Positions 57,708 to 64,000 of a stretch of 64,000 nucleotides of DNA are shown here, one piece after another. Position numbers and translations under genes: made by a program. Within the stretch, counting starts at the first letter, position 1, and the number at the start of each line of letters is the position of its first letter. The notes below the pieces were generated by a model, which was given only the letters and a program-made list of their open reading frames with translations, had not been told where the DNA came from and did no database searches. This DNA is from Physcomitrium patens (Eukaryota > Streptophyta > Bryopsida > Funariales > Funariaceae): positions 12,198,044 to 12,262,043 of the forward strand of contig NC_037267.1 in NCBI RefSeq assembly GCF_000002425.4. Reading direction: 5' to 3'.

Positions 57708-59866
57708 TTGCTGGTCTTTTCATCCATCTATATTTAATACCAATAGGCCATTTAATCTTTTTATATGACTCTTTTGACATTAAATTGATTTTAGAACCAT
57801 GATCAATTAATACTATAATTGGTTCTTCTAACTTTCTTAATTTTATTAAAGTTTTTATTGTAGTCCTTACATAATGTTTTTGAAAGTAATGATTAGAGGC
57901 TTGAATTATATCTTCTTCTTTTATAAATCTAATTCATGAAATATTTCCAAATTTTTTCATTCCATCTTCATCATCTATATAGCTTTTCATTGCCTTTGCT
58001 ACTTGTGCATTTAATATCATAGTATCTTCTATAAATTATCTTTTTTTCTTTATTGTATCAATAATAACTTCTTAAAATTTAAACTTTGTAATTCCTAGAA
58101 TTTTATTAGTTATAAATTCAACCCTTCTACCTAAAATCCATTCTTCTAATATCTTCTTCAAATCAATAGCAGTCCCAATATCAGATTGTAATTTATAAGT
58201 AAGAGTCTTTTTTTTTGTTTGTATTTTTTTTATAATTTTTCTTTCTTTTATAGAAATATTCTTCATTTCTTCTTCTTGTATAGGATTCTTTTATTATTGT
58301 GATTTCTCTCTCTTTGTAGTTTTTTTTAATGGCTCTTCATTATTTTCATCTTTCTTTTATTTTTCTTCTATTAATGCTTCATATTAAATCCTTGCAATAT
58401 AAACATGAACCAATAATCCATTTATTGGATTATTCCACTCAGTAATTTACCAAATATTATTGCCAAAAAGTTTTAAATGATCTTTAGTAATTTTTTTTTC
58501 CAGCATAATTCATTGCACTTGACCACAAAGAACTAGATTCTCTTCAAAATTCAAGATTTATTCTTAAACTTTTACTAGAATGTACTTCTATCCAATATGT
58601 TGATGCTTCATTGCTTAAGAATGTATACACTTTAAAAACATCTCCTACAAATATCTTCATTCCTCTATTTTTTTAAAAAAAATTAATTTTTTTTTTTTAC
58701 TTTTTTTTAAGTATATCATACCATCTTTGAAAAAAAAACAAAACCTTTGCATAATGCTTCTATAAAATATTTACATTTCTTTAAAAATAATCCAAGTTAT
58801 CACACCACATGCACCTATGTACTATATCTTCATTGGTTCAGATTTTGGTCTTATTGATACTCTTGATATTTGACCCATCTTCTCAAGTTTTTCAAATTTT
58901 ATTTTTAAATTTCTCATTCTCCATAAAATTTCATCAATGTTCATTTCTTTCATTGATATAATTATTGAAGGTTGAACTATAGATATAAGATGATTAATAG
59001 GCATTTTTATCTTAAATTTTTACAATAAGCTTTAAACATCCATCATGTCATTTTTTATTGCTCTTTTTGTAAGCAATCCTATTGCTTCTTTTTTGTTCTT
59101 CCAATTTTTTGTCAATCCTTCTTCTTCTTCTTCTTCTTCTTCTTCTTTATCTTCAAACAACATTTCTAACTTCTCTTGCAACTTTCCATGAGTCACTTAA
59201 AAAAAAATACTCTACTTTGCTTAGATCCAATATATATATATATTTTTTTAATATATGAAAATATTATCTTTCAAATTCTTTCAGTAATTAAGTTACTTAA
59301 AGATCCTTCTTAGGTCTTTCAATCCACTCAAAAAATGACTTCTTTAAAATCTAATTACTATCTTCTAAGAAAAATTTATTCTTCAATGCTTGAGAAAATT
59401 TCTTCTATGATCCTATAAAACGTCCTATAATGGACTTTACATGATTTCTTATTTTTGGAGAAAAAAATAATTTAAATAATTGAATCATTTCTTTCTCAGA
59501 AACATGCTTTAATTTTATTTTTTAATATAATATCTTAAGTACCTTGTAATAACTTTTCCTTCAAATTAATCAATTTTATTGACAATTTCTTGTAAAGCCT
59601 TGTTTGCCATACTTTCTTTGTGATCTTTATTCTATTGCTATTGAATGAATAGAAAAAAAGCCTCAAACATGCTTGCAAATTTGGAATCAAAATACATACT
59701 TTGTCCTTCACTTATAGCACCACTTCCAACTCTATTTGAAGTACCAATTGAAGTACCTCCAAAAGCTCTTCCTTTCATTTTTTTTCTTCTTTTTTTATAA
59801 TTCAAATAAACCAAAAAATCCAAAGACCTTTCACCTCAAGCTTTTTAAATTGGATTTATTATATTT
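57708..59866 (-). pseudogene. Element D protease N-terminal part and gag relic
   Basis: It resumes D after A. The protease segment near 57790 keeps the D-H-G triad (minus strand, ACCATGATC region). The gag part has the zinc-knuckle region near 58790-58815 and the N-terminal block 59638-59823. Open pieces are short (58072-58266, 58822-59004, 59638-59823). AT content is very high with many T-runs. It ends at the primer-binding region next to the right D LTR. Confidence 0.8.
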
Positions 59867-61375
59867 TTTTGTATTTTGTGAAATTTGCTTGAAAATGCAC
59901 CAAGCATCTAGCTATAGAAGATAAAATATTACTTGCAACAAAAAAATCCTAACAAGTATAATAAAATCCTAAACAAACTACAATTAAATTATAACAATGC
60001 TAATCAATTTTTAATTAAATTCCAAAAGAATCTTAAAGAACTTACATAAAAATATCTAAAAAATCATATATTAATACTAAAAATATATTAATAATAAAAA
60101 ATCTTTAAAAATATTAAAAATAGAAATATTATTTAAATTCTAATCAAAAATTAATATAATCTTCAATAAATTCTAATAAAATCCTAAATCAATTCTAATC
60201 AAATATGAAATAAATTATAATAAAATTTTAAATAAATCTTAATTAAATCTTATCTAAATCATAAATCCTAATTAAATCTTAATCAAATTATAATCAAATC
60301 TTAAAGAAAACTGAAGCAAATCCTAAATATTAAATAATTTTTTAACAATCCTACAATAAATTAAAACCTCAATAATTAATGATCAAATCATTGATATCAA
60401 CTCAAAGTTTATATACTTCTTAATAAATTAGTTGAAAATAAGAATAAAAAATGAAATCAATTATATTTATTAATTTAAAAAAATATTAGATAGTCCTATT
60501 GGATATTAGACAACTTCTTTCTCCAATCTTGATGCTGAGCTCCTAGCTCTAATATCTCCTTCTTAAATCATTGAATTTCTTTCAAAATTCACAAAAATGT
60601 TGAAAATCAAGTCTAATACTCTTAAAAATAATTTTCACTTCAATCCAACTAGCAAATTTCTAAAGATTTTAAAAACTCTTACTGACCTTTAAATTCCAAT
60701 TTTTGAGATCTTAATCCACTTGAACTTCAACAACCTTCAATCTTACTATTTGATTAAGTTCAAATATATAACATATATTTAGCACAATTATATTTACAAA
60801 TCTACAAACTTTTACTTATGAATCTATTACAAAACTCACAAAATTCTTCAAATTATCAATCCTATTTTATTTCATAAAAACCAAAATCATCCAAAATGAT
60901 ACTAATTTTGTAAAGTTCTTATAAAGCCATTAAAAAATCAAATGCTTCAAAATTAATGCTTAAAAAATCTAATCCTATCTAATCTTAAATTTTATTCTTT
61001 GATTTACAAAAGAACTCCAAAATTGTTGTAGGTATGTTGTGTTGCATCTTTGATCTAATTTTGATCCAAATTCACAATTGATCTTCTTTGGATATTAACT
61101 TTTAATAAATTAAGGTAATTTTTCCTTAAGTCTATTTTTAATTCTCTCTTAAAGATGCCTATATTATTTAATAATCTCATTTATTATGATTTGAGATATT
61201 TATGCTCTTGAAAGATAAATAGAAGTCATTTTTATAAAAAACAACATTAAGACTAAAAATTATACTATCTTCCTATCATTTATCTGTATTTTATTACTAC
61301 ATCTTTCTACTAGGCTTTTCTATAATAATATCTAAATTTTTATTTTTTATCATATATTCATATTATTATACAATA
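59867..61375 (-). repeat. Element D LTR (right copy, 5' LTR in gene direction)
   Basis: It begins TTTTGTATTTTGTGAA (TGTCGTATTACGTGAA after decay) and ends near ATTATACAATA. It contains a weak CCTAA-type array at 59940-60350. Strong decay makes both ends uncertain by a few bases. Confidence 0.78.
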
Positions 61376-61797
61376 ATTTAAATTTATTTTATACATATTT
61401 TATGGTGATTTTTAGGTTAAATACTTAGCCAATAGGTTGAATATATGTTATATATATTGATTATTTGTGATATAAATTGACCATGTGGTGCACATGTGAA
61501 ATTTATCTTGCAAATTAGACATATGTCTTACAAATTGGATATGTGTTGGAGGCCTTATATAGTATTATTATATAGTTTTTATTTAAATAGTATACATAGA
61601 AGCAAGAATTAGGCTATTCTTACTCTTATCAATACCTTTCTTGTTCTTAGTCTTGTTTCAAAAGTTTCTAATCTTCTTATCTTTAATAATATCTATTTTA
61701 GTTATATTACTTTATTATTTTTAAGTGATTATCTATTCTTTTTAATATTACTAGAGTGTATTAATTCTTTATTTATTTTTGATTCATATCTTTGATA
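61376..61797 (+). repeat. Element E 5' LTR, right part
   Basis: It resumes E's LTR with sequence matching A's LTR (TTAGCCAATAGGTTGA near 61418; TCTTGTTTCAAAAG near 61653) and ends TTTGATA. The internal region follows, as in A. Confidence 0.8.
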
Positions 61798-64000
61798 ATT
61801 TGCCAATAGTATTAATTTTCTATTTTTTATTTTATTTTAGAAGATAGTGAATTATCTCACTTTTTTTTATTGTGTCTTAAAGATTGTAGACTAATCACCT
61901 TAAATCTAATATTTTTTGTCTTTTAAAATTGATTCTTTTATTAAAAAAATAGAATATTTTTTATATATTTTATTATTTAATATTAAAAATTATGAATTAT
62001 ATTCTTTTAATTTGATTTTTTGATTTATTAAAGTTATTTTTTATAGAGACATTTTTTTTATAGATGCTATACTTTGTAGAAGTAGGAATTTATAACTATT
62101 GTAATTTTTTATGAATTTTTTAATATTTTTAGGAAAAAAATTTCATGCATTATAAATATTAGGCATAGAAGTATTATTCCTATGTCTAAAAAAGAAGTTA
62201 ATAATCAAGTATAATATTTATATCAAGAAGTTGGGTAATTGAGAAAAATAAATAGGTATCAAGGACATAAATCAAAAATTAGCAAAGGTTCAATATATTC
62301 TTATGTCATTCAAAAAGAATATATAATCATTCAAAGATAGTATGTATTAACACCAAAATGGCTATTTCCAAAAATATAAAGATTAGAGATTCTTAAAATA
62401 ATACTAAGAACAGAATAGGTATTCACAAGTGCGAAGAAGGCCTCTTTCTTACTTTTATATATACTATCTAATTAAGAATTATGTGGCAATATTTTATAGG
62501 ACCTTTGACATGTATCCAACTTATAAGTCATTTGTCTAATTTATAAGATAATTTTCACATATGCACCATATAAAAAACTTCTACTACAAGTACCTAACTT
62601 GTTGGCCAAGTTTTTAATCTACCAATGACCTACAAATATATATAAAGTCAAAATATGTCTACAAAGCTTTTAAGAAGTTTCTTTACAAGATATTATTAAA
62701 TCTATTTACTACTACTTACTTCTATCTAATTTATTTAATTTAGATAAATATGTATGTCCATAATAGTAAATCAACTTCAAAACTAAATCTAAAAGTCTTA
62801 CTATTACAAGTATGAGAGATTTAAAGATTAGTATACAATTATTTTTTGATAAAATGAAATCAAAATTTTAAGGATTTCTATAATAAGTCAATTTCTATGT
62901 AAGGATATAACCAAATTAATATCTTAATGGATTTACTTAAGTTGGGTTTAAAGACACACTCCTATCTAGAAGTATTTTTTTTATTTGCACCTTTAATAAA
63001 AAAATATTTGCAACTTATATATGATCTAAATTCATTTATGGAAGTGTTTACTATCACATCTGAAGAAAGTACTCAACAAACCATAGCAAAGAAAAAACTC
63101 TCAATTTTATGACTAAAATTGCAATCAATTGCCATCTATGTTGTCAAATTTTAAAATCTTATTTGTGATATAGATTGGAATGACAAAGTCCTTAGTAATC
63201 AATTTTAATATAAATTTAAAGATAATGTATAAATATTTTTATTAAAAATACCAAAAGTAAACTTATTGGAACATTTTATTAAATATGTGCATATAAAAGT
63301 GGTTAGTTGTTGTCTTTTGACTTTTGGAGATGTTATCCATAAAACTATTTCTAGAAAGATAATAAAAAATAATTATTATAGCTTAATAATATTTAATATT
63401 GTTAATTTTTTTTCTAATTTACTTATTTTATATTTATTAAATTAAAAAATATATTTCTTAGAGATATTGGATTTCTTATAATTTCAAATTTTTTCATAGC
63501 ATAATCAAGACTTTTACTAATGAAGAAGAAAATTATAAGTTTAATATGACTAAAACTTTATTTATAGGTTAAAAAATAGATCTCTTTTATTTATGATATC
63601 AAGAATTTTTAATTAAAAAAATCAAGAAAAGATCTATATAAAAAATAGATCTATAAATAATATATAATATAATATACATTAAAAAAAGAGAAAATTAAAA
63701 GAATATATTTAAATCAAATATGGATATTTTAAATAGAATATCGTACCTTTTGGACTCATAAATATACTAATTGCTTTTCAAGATTTTAAAAATGGTATTT
63801 TTAAAGAATTCTTAGATGATTTTATTTTTTATTATGTAGATAATATTTTATTATATTCTAAAAATATAAAAGAACATGAATTTTGTATTCATTGTACATT
63901 ACAAAAACTTAGAGATGCAAGATTATATGCCAAGATAGAAAAGTGTGAATTTTATAAAAATCAAGTTGAATTTGTAGGTTATAAAATTTTAAATAATAGA
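61798..64000 (+). pseudogene. Element E gag, protease and RT relic, running off the window
   Basis: After the LTR and a short leader, gag matches A's gag from about 62780 (frame 62927-63112 has the LIKKYLQLIYDLNSFME block seen in A). The protease position near 63300-63420 is unreadable. The RT core near 63720-64000 shows VPFGLI, a FLDDF block, then YYVDNILLYSKN, where the catalytic second Asp is Asn, and the LRDARLYAKIEKCEF connection. Stops are frequent. It is interrupted by N at 62257-62765. Confidence 0.8.
62257..62765 (-). mobile_element. Solo LTR N: inverted chromovirus LTR in E's gag
   Basis: This segment is the reverse complement of A's LTR from end to end (starts TATCAAGGACAT; ends TATGTCCATAATA). 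The flanks ATAGG (62252-62256) and GTAAA (62766-62770) are decayed copies of a 5-bp duplicate; the empty site in A's gag reads GTAGA (near 15412), with matching sequence on both sides. It has no internal part, so it is a solo LTR. Confidence 0.82.

Larger units (their letters stand above)
11173..61375 (-). mobile_element. Element D: pol-deleted Ty3/gypsy relic carrying the A nest
   Basis: It is flanked by LTRs at 11173-13151 and 59867-61375, with coding relics on the minus strand. Internal sequence runs from 13152 to 14487, is interrupted by chromovirus A with its target duplication, and resumes at 57703-59866. Just after the left LTR is the polypurine tract (seen as TCCACCCTCTC on +), and within about 50 bases the sequence jumps to the segment that in C and G lies upstream of the RT. 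RT, RNase H and integrase are therefore missing. Only gag, the protease and the adjoining linker remain, all full of stops. Confidence 0.8.
11053..64000 (+). mobile_element. Element E: oldest chromovirus-type Ty3/gypsy relic, split by D and cut by the window end
   Basis: The first 120 bases of its 5' LTR are at 11053-11172 and match the start of element A's LTR. The rest of the LTR resumes at 61376-61797, after the 50-kb insertion of D and everything inside it. Internal sequence then runs + strand with gag-like and RT-like relics to the window end, so the 3' half lies outside. It is the most AT-shifted element here, consistent with being the outermost and oldest layer. The left LTR boundary is blurred because TGTC has decayed to TTTT within a T run. 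Confidence 0.75.

Noticed and set aside
1..64000. Fungal or bacterial origin of the window
   Set aside because: The SAM decarboxylase has plant-specific blocks and the transposon content is plant-like. The bacterial-type acetyltransferase is a single small gene among them.

Overview
The window is plant nuclear DNA, most likely from a streptophyte and possibly a non-seed land plant. The evidence is a plant-type S-adenosylmethionine decarboxylase proenzyme with an intron-free reading frame, spliceosomal-type signals, plant-like Ty3/gypsy chromoviruses, and very AT-rich decayed intergenic DNA. No species is claimed.

Positions 1-8900 are the gene-bearing part. After 1.6 kb of AT-rich DNA with an (AT)n(AG)n microsatellite, base composition becomes GC-richer. 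It holds a long 5' region (1601-4895), the SAM decarboxylase reading frame (4896-6323, +) and a small GNAT acetyltransferase of bacterial YjcF/ElaA type (7260-7685, -), which is a candidate horizontal transfer. I see no other convincing protein gene.

From about 8.9 kb to the end the window is transposon-derived. What first looks like a jumble of short open frames resolves into one nest of LTR retrotransposons. Chromovirus E begins at about 11053, is split by D (11173-61375), and resumes until the window ends. D is split by chromovirus A (14488-57702). A is split by B (17658-43964), by solo LTR S2 (45706-46997) and by C (47982-57268, inside A's 3' LTR). B is split by solo LTR M (18002-20002), insertion J (22785-24022), the best-preserved element G (25702-35339) and the non-autonomous element H (37090-42354). 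G carries solo LTR S1 (33944-35192), C carries a copia-like solo LTR K (49434-50200), and E carries an inverted solo chromovirus LTR N (62257-62765). The deepest chain, E>D>A>B>G>S1, has six levels. Each junction was found by reading the interrupted element on one side and finding its continuation on the other.

Two lineages are present. A, E and N are chromoviruses (gag, protease, RT, RNase H, integrase, chromodomain; LTR about 0.52 kb; 5-bp target duplications). B, C, D, G, H and M belong to a second Ty3/gypsy lineage with long LTRs (about 1.2-2.0 kb), a D-H-G protease and an F-L-D-D polymerase motif. The second lineage and the S solo LTRs leave 4-bp target duplications. Three exact pairs read GCGG, ACGG and CCGG, and the decayed ones can be traced to N-CG-N, so this lineage appears to insert at CpG. 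Its LTR ends are short palindromes, and the LTRs of C, D, H and M carry degenerate telomere-like CCTAAA arrays. All elements are decayed by C-to-T and G-to-A changes, strongest in the outermost elements, so the nest is also a relative age series. No copy looks able to move by itself.
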